A DNA stretch of 64,000 nt from Prorocentrum cordatum (Eukaryota; Sar; Dinophyceae; Prorocentrales; Prorocentraceae): positions 59,935 through 123,934 of the forward strand of contig CAUYUJ010022410.1 in NCBI GenBank assembly GCA_963575745.1, written 5' to 3'. Positions within the stretch are counted from its first letter, which is position 1; every line of letters begins with the position of its first letter. Both the position numbers and the translations under genes were made by a program. The notes beneath the pieces are model-generated. The model was given only the letters and a program-made list of their open reading frames with translations. It had not been told where the DNA came from and did no database searches. Below are positions 44,236 to 57,221 of this stretch, in pieces.

Positions 44236-46265
44236 AAAATATGTGTGGAAGAGCTCCAGATTTTGAGGGCGCAACCGTTGCGTTGATTCGCGGTGTTCCA
44301 AGCCCGGGAATGGTGCTCTGGAGCGACTCAAGATCGCCAAGACGCAACAGTCAAGTTGATCCGTGGCGTTGGAGTCCCGAGAATTGTGTTCTGGTACGCT
44401 TCAGGGTCTTCAAGCGATTGTCTCCCAACGAGGCAGCTCCCTAAGTGGGAATGAACCCTTGCAGGGGCCTGTGAAGAGGGAGCTTGGAGGGAGGGTCTAT
44501 TCCAACATCGTCGATGAGCCTTGAATTTGCGCTGGTCTTCCTCCTCCTCTTCCCCCTAATTTCCCTTACCTCTCTTTCCTCACCGCGTCCTCCATTCATT
44601 CATTCATCCTCATCATAATCAGCATGATCCACGTCATCGGCGTCGCCCTAGTCATCATCAGCAACATCACAACCATCATCATCGTCGTCGCCGTCGTCAG
44701 CATCATCTCCGTTCAGCAGCACACCCTTCCCTCCTCGTCATTGTTATCATCCTCATCCTTTCCCCCCCCCCTCCTCTTCCAAATCCCTAACTTATCTCCC
44801 CCACTCACCCCTGACTCCTCCCCATGGGCACAGTAGCTCGCGAGAGCCTCGCACCACCGCCGCAGACCACGCCACGCTGGCAATGTCCTGGGCGTGCCCA
44901 CCCACTAATCCACCAGCCCTCTTCCCTCCTCCATCCACCCTCCCCCGCCACAGCGTCGCACCCCCCCCCCTCCACCTCCCGCCCAGTTCCCGATCCTTCC
45001 CCACCACCCCTCCATGCCCCTCCTGAGGTATCCCCTCCCCTTCCCCCCCTCTCCCCCCCTATGCCTTACCATGCGGCTCCTGATATCCTCCACCTCCTCC
45101 TCCGCCTCCTCGCCCAAGGCACAAAGCCCCTCTTGTATGCTTGCGAATCAAACGATGGGGTCACTGGCGTCGGTGAAATAGTTGTTCGCGAGAAAGCCCG
45201 TCACGGGCACTGCCACCCCCAGTCCCTCCCACCCCCTGGCAACGTCACGGTTTGCATGGGCGCCGTCTGGGAAGTAGTTATTCCTAAACATTCCCAGGCG
45301 GTGCTGGCGCGAATCGTGACGATACTGGCCCCCCTCCTCCACCCGCCCCCCAGTCACGCTTGTTATCGCCAGGGGATAAAAGATGCTCTTTCGTAGGGAT
45401 TGAAGCCATATTGGACGGCTCAACCGGCAGGTCGAAATGAAGCCACTGGGAAGGAATGGGCGGCAGGGGTAGCATGTCAGACATGGAGCGAGCACGCCTT
45501 GCCTGCCCCCCTGTATACACCTTAGGAATACTACTCTCATGTCGCCCCTTGCTCGGTGTGGAAGATAACCGGACTTCTCCGCGTGCTCTTCTTGAAAAAC
45601 TAAGAATGTCAACGATGGTTTTGTTGCGCTTGTTTGTTAAAAGATCCGATTGGTATCGGTGCTTCAAAATGACACTCCCGCTGCTGCATGGAGCTCATGT
45701 TCGGGTCGGTCATGTGCCACCGTCCTTCAAACTGGTGTTTTCGCTCAAGCGCGGGCCACGCTTCTGCATCAACTTTTTCGATCGTTGTCGCCCCTCATGT
45801 GCCCTCCGCCTCTTTCCTCTCCTCCTGCTGTTCCCGCCCCTTCCACTCCAGCTCCTGCTGCTGCTGTTCGTCCTCGCCCTCGTCCCCCTCATCCTGTTAA
45901 TGTCCTCCTGCTTATCTGCCTGCTCAGCCGCCACCTCCTCCTCCAACGTATGCAGCTCGTCTGTTTTACCTGATTGCGCATGCCACGACGGGGTCCTCTT
46001 TGGATTCCCAGGTCCGCCGCGACACCGGTCTGCTGATAGATAAATATCAGCGCAACACAACAGGAAGGGATGACTGGGAGGGGTAGGGCATCATATATGG
46101 TGCGAGCGCACCTGGCTTCCCCTCACCCCATCTGCCCCCCCCCCTCTCGACACTTAAACAATATGAAAACTACTCTACTCTCTCCCCTGGTGGCGTCCGA
46201 AGAATGTCGGGCCTCCCTCTGCGTACTTGATTTTTACACAGGATTCCCGAGAGTTGGTTTTTAGC
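44236..46265. other. No recognisable gene
   Basis: Contains ATC-rich (44590-44710) and C-rich (44760-45060) low-complexity patches and a TCCTGCTGCT-rich patch (45820-45900). No frame on either strand gives a known motif. Confidence 0.5.
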
Positions 46266-47330
46266 TTGGGCTTTTCTCTAAAAATGCTGCTCTCGCTGAA
46301 GCGCTGGCCTCATTTTCGGGCTACCGATCGTTCCGAATCGTGCTGACGCTGCAGCGCTGGCCTCATTTCCGCGCTTCCTCTTGTTCCAGATCGTGCTTCC
46401 GCTGCAGCGCCGGCGTCATTATTTCCAGCGCCATGTCATGGCATGTTCTTCGGTCCTTCCAAATAGGCCCCCGAATCAAAAAAATGCCCCCCCAAAGAAA
46501 CCATCGGAAGGTGATTTCACATTCGGTGTCGATTCGTTGATTTTTTTGGCTGCGGAAGCCACCCCCCGACTTTGGGGCGTCGCCACGCCATGCTATGTCA
46601 GGCTACGCGTCCTCCTTTCCGCGCTTCCGCGCTGATTTGTTTTCAATAGGCTGCTCTCGCTAAGGCGCTGGCCTCATTTTCGGGCTACCGCTCGTTCCGA
46701 ATCGTGCTGCCGCTGCAGCGCTGGCCTCATTTCCGCGCTTCCGCTCGTTCCGAATCGTGCTCCCGCTGCAGCGCTGGCGTCATTACTTCCAGCGCCATGC
46801 CACGGCATGGTCTTCGGCCCTTCAAAATAAGCTCCAAAATCTAGAAAATGGACCTCAGAATAAATAATCGGAAATGATTCCACATTCGGTGTCGATTCAT
46901 TGATTTTTGGGGCCGCAGAAGTCCCCCCCGATTTTGGGGCGTCGCCACGCCATGCTATGTCAGGCTACGCGTCATCATTTCTACGCTTCCGCGCTTGTTT
47001 GTTCTCAAAATGCTGCTCCCGCTAAGGCGCTGGCCTCATTTTCGGGCCATCGCTCGTTCCGAATCGTGCTCCAGCTGCAACGCTGGCCTCATTTCCGCGC
47101 TTCCGCTCGTTCCGAATCGTGCTCCCGCTGCATCGCTGGCGTCATCATTTCGGGCTCCATGCCCCGGCATGGTTTTCGGTCCAAATCGGCTCCATCAGTT
47201 AGAAAATGGCCTCCCGAAGAAACCATCGGACGTGATTGCTCATTCGGTGTCGACTCGTTGATTGTTTGGGCTTCTGGGGCGTCGCAAGCCATGCTATGTC
47301 ATGCTACGTGTTGATATTCGACACCATGCT
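46266..47330. repeat. 363-bp tandem repeat, three copies
   Basis: GCGCTGGCCTCATTTTCGGG recurs at 46301, 46665 and 47027, spacing 364 and 362. Each copy contains two or three internal units of about 54 bases (CGCTGGCCTCATTTCCGCGC...), an ACATTCGGTGTCGATTCGTTG segment in place-shifted form, and CCATGCTATGTCA near its end. It is a satellite-like array without coding. Confidence 0.9.
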
Positions 47331-49094
47331 ATGCCATATAATGCTATACCATGCGGCGACATCCGATTGTGCGAGTAGAGAGGAAGTCTACGCCATGGTA
47401 AGGGATGGGAGGGAGAGGGAGGACGTCAGGTAAGGGATCGGGGGAAGGATAGGACGCCCCTCCCCCCTCTCCCCCACCCTCCCCCAACACCCCGTTCGCA
47501 TACAGTCGGGAGTGTGCGCTTACCGTGTCGTATCGGCGGCCCTGGCGACACGGTATGCCATGCAAGCAGGTACCATGTCGCTCCGTTCTGCAGGGCGGGA
47601 GGTCTGGAAAAACTCGGGACGTGGACGCATGGGGGCCGCAAAAGTGGATGGCGTGCCGCGCCGAAGCGCAGTGGGCAAGAACTGGCGGAACGACACGCTA
47701 GCCCACAATCCCTGACCGTAGTCTACCCACCCTTCTCGCCCCTCCCCCTCTCCCCAACCCCTCTTCCCTTCCCCCCCGCTCGTAAATCATCATCCTCCTC
47801 TCCTCCTCGCCCTCCCCGAGCGCGGCGCGATCGCGGGCGCGAGCGTGCCGAGAGCGCTCGAGCCCCCCCCCCGCGCCGAGAGCGCTCCAGGGTGTGGTTT
47901 GTATGGGGTGACGTTCGCAATCTGCACGCTGGGCGGCGGGCGCGGGCATCTCGACATGTTCCTCCGCCCCCACGAGGGCCCGACGACGGGAACCGGACGC
48001 CCCCCAAAAACTCCAACGACGCAGATCGCAAACCACACCCTCGAGCGCAACGATGGCATGTTTCATACACGAGATGCCCTGATTTGTTCCAAACGGGCTC
48101 ACCTGAAGTTCCGACTCTTTCCCCGGGACCATATGGTCATCCGGACTTGTTTTTTAACAGGTCTCGCAGCCCAGGAAGGGCCCCCAGAAGCCGAAAACGA
48201 CGAAACACAGTGCGTCCTGATACCAAGACGACGCGACTCCGGTGCAAGCATATCCCCTGCAGTCGCCGAGCCCCCGCCCCCGCAATGCCGAGCGGCCGCA
48301 ATCCCAGGGGTCGGCCGCTCCGCGGCAGCGTCCCCCGTCGCTGGCGAGGAGAACGGGAACGAGGCTGCTCTGGGGACCCCACCCAGCTCCTCCCCCATCC
48401 TGGCTCCTCCTCCTTTTTGACGCTGCGCGAACTGAAAGCAGTGTTCTGCAGCGTTTGGTAGATCGAGCAATCGAGCAAACACATGCGTCATGTTGTCGAC
48501 TTACGCAGGCATAGGGGCCAGCCAATTAACTCCAGCAGGCGTAGTTGATCAAGACAAGAAACGAGGACATGGTGAAGTTGCCAACCCTGGAGGGCACAGA
48601 GTATCTGCCCGCCAAACTGGAAGGTGGAGGGGGGGAGAAACCATCCATCAAATGACCTAGAGTGGACGAGATACGCGTGCATAAAAATGCTAGCCTGCGT
48701 GTTATCCATTGGGGTGCGCCAAACAGCCAAAGTTCGGTGAGGCGAACCATCTAAGATGCCCCCCCCACACTGTGTCCTCCATCCCCCAGTCATGATCGAA
48801 GTAAGGGGGTTTGCCACGCAACAGACAAGCAGGTGTAGCGTGGCCAAGTGAAGCAGAGCAACGGGCAGCTGAGACGAAGCGAATTGGATGAGCATAGCAC
48901 ACTCGGTACTAATGGAGTTGCGATGAGTAGTCCACCACGGGGTAGGTAGGCTGGGTGGCCAAACCCAAACTCACTCTCCAAAATATCACTCCTCATCCTC
49001 CTCCACTTTCTCTTCCTCCTCTTTCTCTTTCTCTATCTCTGTCTATTTCTCTGTTTCGTTCTCCTCCGCTTCCTCCTCTTCATCATTTTTCCAC
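47331..49094. other. No recognisable gene
   Basis: Mixed unique sequence with C- and TCC-rich patches (47455-47480, 47730-47820). A TCTCTT-rich stretch (48985-49090) leads into the ATC microsatellite. Confidence 0.5.
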
Positions 49095-49487
<393 letters not shown>

Positions 49488-49984
49488 GTCATCCTCCCTT
49501 CTTTCCTTCTGCTCCGCTTGGCGCCACTCCCGGGTAGGGGCGTGCGCCCAACCGGGCCGCCCAGCGCGGGCCGCCAGCGAGCTGTGCTCACTCGTTGCCG
49601 TTCTCCACGGCGGGAAGCTGTTCGGCGGGAGCCCGACGCCGAAACGGGGGGCTCCTCCCCTAGGACCCCCGGCGAACGAGCCGCCCGGCGGCCCACGCTG
49701 GCGGAACGCCGCGCGGGCGCGACCCCCAGCCCCGCTTTGGGCTGGGTCGCTGCCGCTTGGCATTCGGCCCGGAGCACAAGGTCATCGGCCGGTATGGGAC
49801 CATGGGCCAGGGCCTAGGGGCCAGGGGGTGGGGCCAGGACCACAATAGGCCGGGGCCCAAGTGGGCCCACCCCAGGGGGCAGGCAGGCGGTACACCTGCC
49901 AAGCGGCCCGCCGGCCAGGCCACGGGCCCAAGGGGCAAGGGGCCTGGGGCCAGAGGCGGACGCATGCTTGGCTGGACCAGTGTT
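49488..49984. other. GC-rich unique stretch
   Basis: GGGCC-rich sequence (49790-49960) with repeated GGCCAGGGCC/GGGGCCAGG words. No gene is recognised. Confidence 0.4.
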
Positions 49985-50460
49985 CGTGCAAGTACTTAGC
50001 CGACTTAGTAAGTACTTGCAAGACTATTCCAAGTACTTTTGAAATACTTTCAAGCCGCCTATAAACACGTGTAAGTCACTTGTAACTAATCCTAAGAAGA
50101 CTGAATACGTAGCCGACGTACTGTGCAAGTAGCTATGTACGTGTTGAGCCGGGTAAATATTTAAATCGCAAAAAGTCGACGTAGAGCCGCCGTAGTAAGT
50201 GCTTAACTAAGTACATAGCTCGATGTGCCAAACACTTAGTTTATGGTTCGAATGATTTAGCTATTTACTTAGCAATTGACGTAGCGAGTGGTTTAGATGA
50301 GTACTTAGCGCAGTACTGACAAGTATCTCCTAAGTACCTAGTTTGATGTGCGACCTACTTCGCTTACACTTCTAAGTACTTAACTAGACACTCAACAAAT
50401 TGATTGGATAAGTACTTCGCTCTGAAATTCGAAGAAATTGTGAGGTACTTAGCCACGTGC
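49985..50460. repeat. AT-rich island dense in AAGTACTTA words
   Basis: The self-complementary core AAGTACTT or close variants (AAGTAC, AGTACTTAG, GTACTTAG) occurs about a dozen times in 470 bases, irregularly spaced, in otherwise AT-rich DNA. No frame longer than about 60 residues crosses it. Confidence 0.6.
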
Positions 50461-51180
50461 GGAGAAGAACATGGACAGGGAACGTGGTTCGATTTAGTGA
50501 AATTTTTTTTGGCCGCGCAGATTCAAACATCAACGCGCAACACGAATTTGCACGATATCGAATATGAGTTTGCACGCTACGGGCACGTCGCGCCTTAGCG
50601 GATTTTCCAAAGACGGGGCCCCGATCCGAGAGAAGGATGCAGATGATATCATGGCGTATCACGCCCACGCGCGTGATATCATGGCATCTCACACACGGGA
50701 CTGACCACGGCGTCCACGATCAAAACGCAGCGCAACATGCATGGCGAGGCGCGGCGACATTGACAATACACGGGGGCCGAATTGCGCTGCTAAAGAAATG
50801 GGGTTTGGTTCCCGTTTCGCGCCCGCAGCGTCGACCGCTATCCAACTTCGCGCAACGTCCTTGCTCTGGGCGTCGCCCCGCGCGCGGGCGGGAGGGCGCG
50901 ACAACTTTGCAAGTGCAGTCACGTCGCGCTCCGCCTCCCACCGCAACGTCGTTGTCACGCGTCGAATAATTCAGCGCGGCGGTGAGCTCCCCGACGCGGT
51001 TGCTCAGCAACCTCAGAAAGCCCTTCGTCATCGGCAAACTGCCGAGTGCAAGTGGGTACGTCTGACATTCTTGCCGATGAAGAATCGCGACGGCGCTTCG
51101 AGCCTCGAGCGCGCCTCGGGCGAGGGGCGCGCCCCCTCGGCGCGGCGCCGCGCGACCTGCCCCGGCGCCCCGTCGGGGAG
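50461..51180. other. No recognisable gene
   Basis: A short direct repeat GATATCATGGC occurs at 50646 and 50675. Opposed open frames (plus from 50741, minus to 50720) lack motifs. Confidence 0.4.
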
Positions 51181-53043
51181 CTCGCCGCGTCGGCCGCGAT
51201 GGCTGCCCAGCGACGAGGAGGCCATCTCGGTCGTTGACGGCGCGATGGAGAGCGCCAGATTGACGGGCAAGCTCGCTGGCGGATGGGAAACTAGCCAGCC
51301 GACGTCGGTGGCGAACGGCCGGGGGCGCCATCGGCGCGCGAATCTCGATCTCGACCCCCCCCCGCCCGCAGAGCAGGTCGGGCCGCGACGCGAACCCCCG
51401 GCGAGGCGCGCGAGCTCGGGGCGAAGATCGCCTCGCCTGTTCACGCGGCGGAGCGCGCCAGAGGTGGCGCCTGATTCGAGGCGCCGACTGACCCAGTGCG
51501 CAGCGCGAGCTTCTACAAATTCGCAAGCGATATCGCGGCGCGGTCGAACGGTTTGCGCCCCCCGCGGCAGGCGCGACCCAAATGCTGCAGCGCGGGCGGG
51601 CCCAGCGCCAACCCGCTCTCCCGCGCCGTCGCGCGCGGGGCGCCGGCGAGCAGCCGGCAGATGCAAGACGAGCGGGGCAAGATCAACGCGACCGCTCTGC
51701 TGGCTGATCCCGTCGTCAAGGGCGCGGCAGAGGGAGGGGCGCCATGGCTGGTGATGCCCGAGCGTTGCAAGCGCGAGTTCCCCGCGCTGCCTGAGTCCAC
51801 CCAGAACTCGCCGAAGGCCGAGGCATAGGGGGCGCAGACGGAGGTGGTGATCATTCATTGGGGCTGTCGCGCTGCCGCTGCGATGCGCGCGGCGCGCGCT
51901 GGGTCGCGCGCGCGCAGTTGGCGGGCCAGCGGACGCTGGCGGCCCACGACCAGGCAGCGCCGCACGAGAGCTTCGATCGGGCTCCGCACGACGAGATCGC
52001 GGCGCAAGTCGGGCACGGCAACCCGCCGGGCAAGCCGCGGGTCAAAGAGTTCACGGACCGCGCGAGGTCGGGGTCAAGCAGCGGTGAGCTTGCGCACAAC
52101 CCGCGGGCGGTAGCGACGGCCTTCGCCGCCGCGTCGACGAACTCAGGACTGAACGTGGTCGGCCAGGAGTTCATAGCGGCCATCAAGGAGGTCGCGACTA
52201 GGTCCAGGCATGGCGAGAAGGACCCGCATGCGATGAACGCGCTCATCGTTGCCAATGTGACAGGCGGGCGGTTGGTGGACGGCGCCTGCAATACTTTCAG
52301 CAAGGGAATTGTCGCTGCCTTAATCAACAAAAAGGCGTGCTAGAACGTCAGGAAGGCTGACGAGTTCATGGCGCACGCCAGGGCGCTGCTGTAGAACGCG
52401 AAGCTGGACGCGGCCCAGGCACTCAGGCCTGTCAAGAACGACGCGGGGGCGGCGCGCGTGCACGCGGGCAAGCGCAACGCAAACGATGCGAATTCCAAGG
52501 CCATCGACGACGCGGCCAAGGCTGGCCCGGCAAAGTGCACGAGGCGAAGGGCTCGCTCCAGCGCGCCCCTCGTCGCCCCCCCGAAGCGCGCGCTCCAGAG
52601 TGCCCTGCGGCGGCCCCGAAGCCGCGCGTGAACGCCGTCGATGGCAAACTGAATGACAGCTTGGCAAAGTTCGGGGTAGCGAGCGACAGCCCCCCTTGCG
52701 ATCGCCCAGGCATCCAACGTCCGGACTCGCGTGCCAGCCGCGCGCCCCGACGGGGGCGCGGCGTCGCAGCATGCCTTCAGCGTCTCGGACATGAAGAGCG
52801 ACCTGTTCCACGCGGATGCGGCTGGGTTCAAGGGCGGCGCGTTCTGCGAGAAAAAGGGCGCTGGCAGTTCTCATGCATGCGAGATCGTGGCGATCGCGGA
52901 GGCGGGCACGGTCGTCAGCAAGTGGGCAGATGGCGCCCGCGCAACCGAGTCCGAATGGGTCGACGCCACAGATGGTTTGACTCAGTGGGCAGTTGAAAAA
53001 CGCGTGCAGGAGCTCTGGGAGGTCAACGCGGCGACGCTGCCAT
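51181..53043 (+). pseudogene. Unrecognised decayed coding sequence
   Basis: Several plus-strand pieces look protein-like and GC3-rich: SDEEAISVVDGAMESARLTG (about 51210), MQDERGKINATALLADPVVK (51661), HNPRAVATAFAAASTNSGLN with VGQEFIAAIKEVATRSRHGE (52098-52215) and, past two in-frame stops, RPVKNDAGAARVHAGKRNAN. In a new frame FSVSDMKSDLFHADAAGFKG and SKWADGARATESEWVDATDG run to a stop at 53043. The order and shared strand suggest one ancestral protein of over 400 residues broken by stops and shifts. I recognise no domain. Confidence 0.35.
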
Positions 53044-53937
53044 GATCACGGAGGCGAGCAAGGCCACAGCCATGATGGGGCTACTGCCAGGAAGTACACA
53101 GCGTCCAACCACGCGGGCTTGGATCTCCTCAACAGGCCGACGGCGGTCGTCACCAAGCGGAAATTCGACGCGATGGAGCTGAACATCGCTGAGTTGACGC
53201 TCGCCCGACGATTGCAACGCCGGCGCGGACAATCGGGCTCGAACCCGACTGCCCATGCCACCAGAAGCAATATAAGAGTTACTGACGCTTTTCGCATGGA
53301 CTGACGACTGCCGCCGTAGCCCATCCGAGGGCCAGAGGCGTTTCAGGCGATACCGCTTGCGGAAACGGCCGCGACAACCCCCTCTGGTGCCTCAGCGGTT
53401 TGCCGCGCTGCGTTTCGCGGCCTCCTCGAGTCTCCCGGCAGTCGGCGTCGGGCTGCGAGACTCTGGAGCGCCAAGCGCGAGGCGGCCTCACGGTCCTGCC
53501 ATGACCCCTGAGCACGGTCGACGCTGCCGAGGGCCCTACGGAGGGCAGCCCCGCATGCCAGTAGGCAGCGCCGTCGGGCTGCCTGCTGGGCCGCTGAGGT
53601 TCCGCGTGTCCAGGCCTCGCGCGGCCGGGCGGCATTGGGTCGCCGCGTCGGCGGGCAACCCCCGCAGAAACCAGAAGTTGCAGCCTGGGCAGGCATGCCA
53701 GTCTAGCTGGTTTGTGCAATAGCAGTATCGCCCGCTTGCGAGCGGCTTGAAGCATAATGGATAATTACGGGTTTCTCCTCCTCCTCTTCCTCCTCCTCCT
53801 CCATTCCTTTCCCTTGTTAATGCTTCCTCCCTGTCGCACCCCGAGGCCAGTGTTTAGGGCGGGCCGGGCGTTTCGCTTGAGACTTCCTTGCCATTTATGA
53901 CTCTGAAGCCTAATGATACCGGAGAAAAACCCCAGTC
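53044..53937. other. No recognisable gene
   Basis: Unique sequence, a short TCC patch (53775-53805) and no convincing frame. Confidence 0.45.
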
Positions 53938-54350
53938 AGGGCTATAGGGCTAGGGGGCTATAGGGCTATAGAGCTATAGGGCAAAAGATTTGCAGGGCTA
54001 TAAGGCTATTTGGCTATTGGGCTATAGGGCACCCCCGGGTACCCCCCCGGACACGCCCCGGCGCCCGGGCACCCGGGCACCCGCGGGCACCCCCGGGCAC
54101 CCGGGCGTGCCGCGAAAATCGGCGACAAACCTTTCCTAACCTTATGAATATTGAGCTATAGGGCTATAGAGCTCTAAATCTATAAAGTTGTAAGGTTACA
54201 CGGCTATTGGGCTATAGGGCGCCCCCGGGCACGCCCGGGCACCCGGGCGCCAGGGCGCCCGGGCACCAGGGCACCCCCAGGCACGCCCGGGCACCCGCGG
54301 GCACCCGGGCACCCGGGCACCCCCGGGCACCCCTGGGCACCACCCCAAGG
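53938..54350. repeat. Compound minisatellite: GGGCTATA plus CCCGGGCAC arrays
   Basis: An AT-containing GGGCTATA array (53938-54030) is followed by CCCGGGCAC/CGGGCACC units (54030-54110). After a spacer the same two-part order repeats (54150-54215, then 54216-54350). A TTAAGTTA-rich patch follows (54360-54480). Confidence 0.85.
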
Positions 54351-55095
54351 ATCGGCCACCCTCATAAAACTAAAGTTAAGTTATGTTTAACTTATTAAGT
54401 TAAGGGCTTATGTTAAGGGCAAAACTAAGTTAAAACATGTGTTTTTAAGTTCAGGGCGAATTTAAGTTCACTATGTTAAGGGTAGACGTGCACTGGGCGC
54501 GGTTCGACGAATGCCTTGACCAACCTCTTGCTGGACACTCCCGCTCAATACGCTGATAACCTCCTCTCCACCACACCTGCCAACTTCTCTGCCTCGTGAC
54601 GCTCTCGCCTTTCTCGTTGCTGCATTTTCACTCGACGTGCTCTGCCCAATTCTCCCTGCCCTCGCCCGCGCCCCCCTCTCAACTCCCGCGCGTGTCGCGC
54701 CCCAGGCCCGCTCAGTACGGCCTAAACCCTTGCCGCTGCAGGTTCGCGGGCGGCGGATGCCTGCCCTGCCCATTGCGCTTCTCTTGCTCACTTCATTCCG
54801 CCGCTCGCCTTCGCTGCGCCCCTTTCATCCTTCGCCCATCCGTTCGACGTGCGCAACTCCCCCCCCCCTGCCACTGCTCACTCTCCCCTGCCCAGCTCTC
54901 GCCTTCACGCCTTCGCCTGCTGCCACTGCGCAACTCTGACCTTCGCATGCTGCCACATGCGCAACTCCCCCCCCTGCCGCGGCGGGACGGGCTGCATCCG
55001 CTGCGCCCTCCACGGCGGCGGCGGCGCCCACGCCTTGTGCGGCCGTTCCCCCCCCCCCCCCCTCCCATCTTCCTCCTATTCCTTCTCATCCGTCA

Positions 55096-55160
55096 GACGA
55101 CGACGACGACGACGACGACGACGACAGGGCCGACGGACGACGGACGACGACGACGACGAC
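55096..55160. repeat. (GAC)n microsatellite
   Basis: ACGACGACG triplets in two blocks, giving poly-Asp and poly-Arg frames. Confidence 0.95.
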
Positions 55161-56695
55161 GTTGTTTCGGACGCCGTTTTCTGGCCCGACGCACTCCCAG
55201 CGCACACTTCGTGTTTCCTCATAAAGCCTGGCAAAAAACCAACATGCGCAAAGCATGCGGGGCGTTCGTTGGGAGCGTGTTGGGGTGGAAAACGGCCGTC
55301 GACGACGGCCGCGGCGGCGGCGACGCCCCCCCCCCCCCCCCTCCCCCGTCAAAACGCGATCCTGCGGCGCCTGCGGGGCCAGCAGCGGCACGGCCTGGAC
55401 CACGGGAAAGCCAGCCTGGAATGTGACCCTCCTCGTACTACCCTTCGCACCACTGCTTCACTCTGCCCAGCGCAACTCCCGATCTTGCCCTGGCGCCAAC
55501 CTGTCCTCGCTTCCTTTATCATGCCCCTCATGAGCGTTTTCTCGCTTCCCTCTCGACCAAAAAACCGCCGGCCTTCGGGAGCTGCACTGGCGGCGGCGGC
55601 GGCGGCGGGATCTCGGCCTGCCCTCCCGCGCAGGCCCGCGCCATCGCTCATGCCTCAAATTCCCCCCCACCCCCTGCACATGCCAACCTTCGCGTGCCTT
55701 CCCCCGCTCCCCTTCGCATGCTTCCCTTCGTCACATGCCAATCTTCGCGTGCCTCGAATTCCCTCCCCCCGCTCAACTTTCCCTGCTTCCCTTCACATGC
55801 CAACCTCCGCGTGCCTTCTCGAGTTCGCAATGCGCTGCCCGTGGCCCCATCGCGCCAGTGCCGCTGGCGCCCGCCTGCTCTGGCTGCTTCTCCACGGCGC
55901 CGACGCGCCCGTCCAGGCTGCTCGGGCACCGCGTGGCCCCCTCGTCATAGGCCTGCATGGCGCTCTCCAGCGCCTCCCCCTGGCGCAGCGCCTCCGCGGC
56001 GGACTCGGCGCGATCCTGCCACTGCCGTTTGTTTGTTGCTTCTTCTTCTTTTCCATGCTGGATCTCTTGCCCTGCCCGCGTCGCTCACCCCCTTATCTGT
56101 CGTATGCTTGTGCGTAAAGCATGCGACATCCCACCCCCGAGCAACAAGTGGGTTCGACATAAGTTTTTACACATTTCGCGCCAACGTTTCGGCACATGGC
56201 CATGGGGCCCAAACGGAAACCTTTTTTACAACATCCTCGTCTCGGCCGCGCCCCAATGGGGAACAAACCATCTTTTGGTGCCTGTCGATCCCACTTGTCG
56301 CAATGCCCCTCCCTCGGGCGTCCTCCTGCTGGTATGCGCCGCCTGCGCGGCCCCCCGCTCGGCGAGCTCTTCTCGGGCTCCGTGTCGGAATCCGCGATCG
56401 GTTTCTCCATGTCTTGCTTCGGCGGCTCTCCGTCGCGGCCCTCGCCGCCCCGCTAGATTTGCCCTGCCGTTGCCGACTGCTGCCCATGAGTTCCCTGACC
56501 GTTCCTTTGCCGTTGCTCACCGCTCCACGACCAATCCTTCATCATTAAGCAGCCCCCGCACTGGCGTGGCACTGTGCTTACAGCTCCCCTGCCATTCCCT
56601 CGCCGTTGCTCACCACTTCCCTTATCGCCGCTTTCCACTCCACTTGCCGTTCCCGTCCTGCGCGCTGCTTCCTGGCGCCTCTGCGGGCGGAGCTG

Positions 56696-56905
56696 CTGCA
56701 GCAGCTGCTGCTGCTGCTGCTGCTGGGTGCCCCTGCGCGCCCCACGGGGGCGCACTCCTGTCTGGCTGCTGGTGCTGCTGCTGCTGCTGCTGCGGCTGCT
56801 TGGTGCTGCTGCCTGCGGGCGCATGACTGCTGCTGCTGCTGCTGCTGCTGCTGTCTGCGGGCGCAGCTGGCTCTCCTGCTGGTGCTGCTGCTGCTGCTGC
56901 GGCTG
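56696..56905. repeat. (CTG)n-rich microsatellite
   Basis: Several CTG/TGC blocks of 5-9 triplets separated by GGTGCCCCTGCGG or TGTCTGCGGGCGC-like spacers, giving Leu- and Cys-rich frames. Confidence 0.9.
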
Positions 56906-57015
56906 CTTCGGGCGCAGGCTCGTCTGGTTCTCCGTCTGGTTCAGGCGCGGCCCCCCCCCTGGCCAGCTGTCCGCCCCCCTTCTCTCCGTGGGCCCCTCCC
57001 TCCCTCTGCCGCCTT

Positions 57016-57180
57016 ATTTCTCAACTGCCACTGCTACTGCTACTGTTCATGATATTGCCCATGCTCCTGCTGCTGCTGCTGCGACTGACCTTGTTGCTGC
57101 TCATGCTACTAGCCATGCCAGTGCCCATGCTACTGCCCATGATACTGCTCCCATTGCAATGCCATGCGCCCTCTTATTCC
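57016..57180. repeat. TGCTACTGCCCATG-type degenerate repeat, left copy
   Basis: Irregular alternation of TGCTACTGC, CCATGCTCCTGC and CATGATACTGC words. The same words make up 62838-63250 on the other side of the LINE. Confidence 0.7.
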
Positions 57181-57221
57181 TGGTCCTGAATGCTAAGTCA
57201 CCTTGTGATGCGCACCAATGT

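Larger units (their letters stand above)
54351..57015. other. C-rich low-complexity region, no confident gene
   Basis: Repeats of CCACATGCGCAACTC and ACATGCCAACCTTCGCGTGCC type (54890-55000, 55680-55830) and many C runs give long but compositionally biased frames on both strands. A moderately complex patch at 56100-56420 is open on both strands (minus: MEKPIADSDTEPEKSSPSGG), but I cannot choose one. Confidence 0.4.

Noticed and set aside
50720-51754. Opposed 268- and 337-residue ORFs
   Set aside because: High-GC DNA with few stops on either strand; no domain. Only the plus-strand stretch from about 51181 was kept, as a low-confidence decayed coding region.
53233-53252. tRNA T-arm-like sequence (GGGCTCGAACCC)
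   Set aside because: No matching A box, anticodon arm or acceptor stem could be placed at the right distances.
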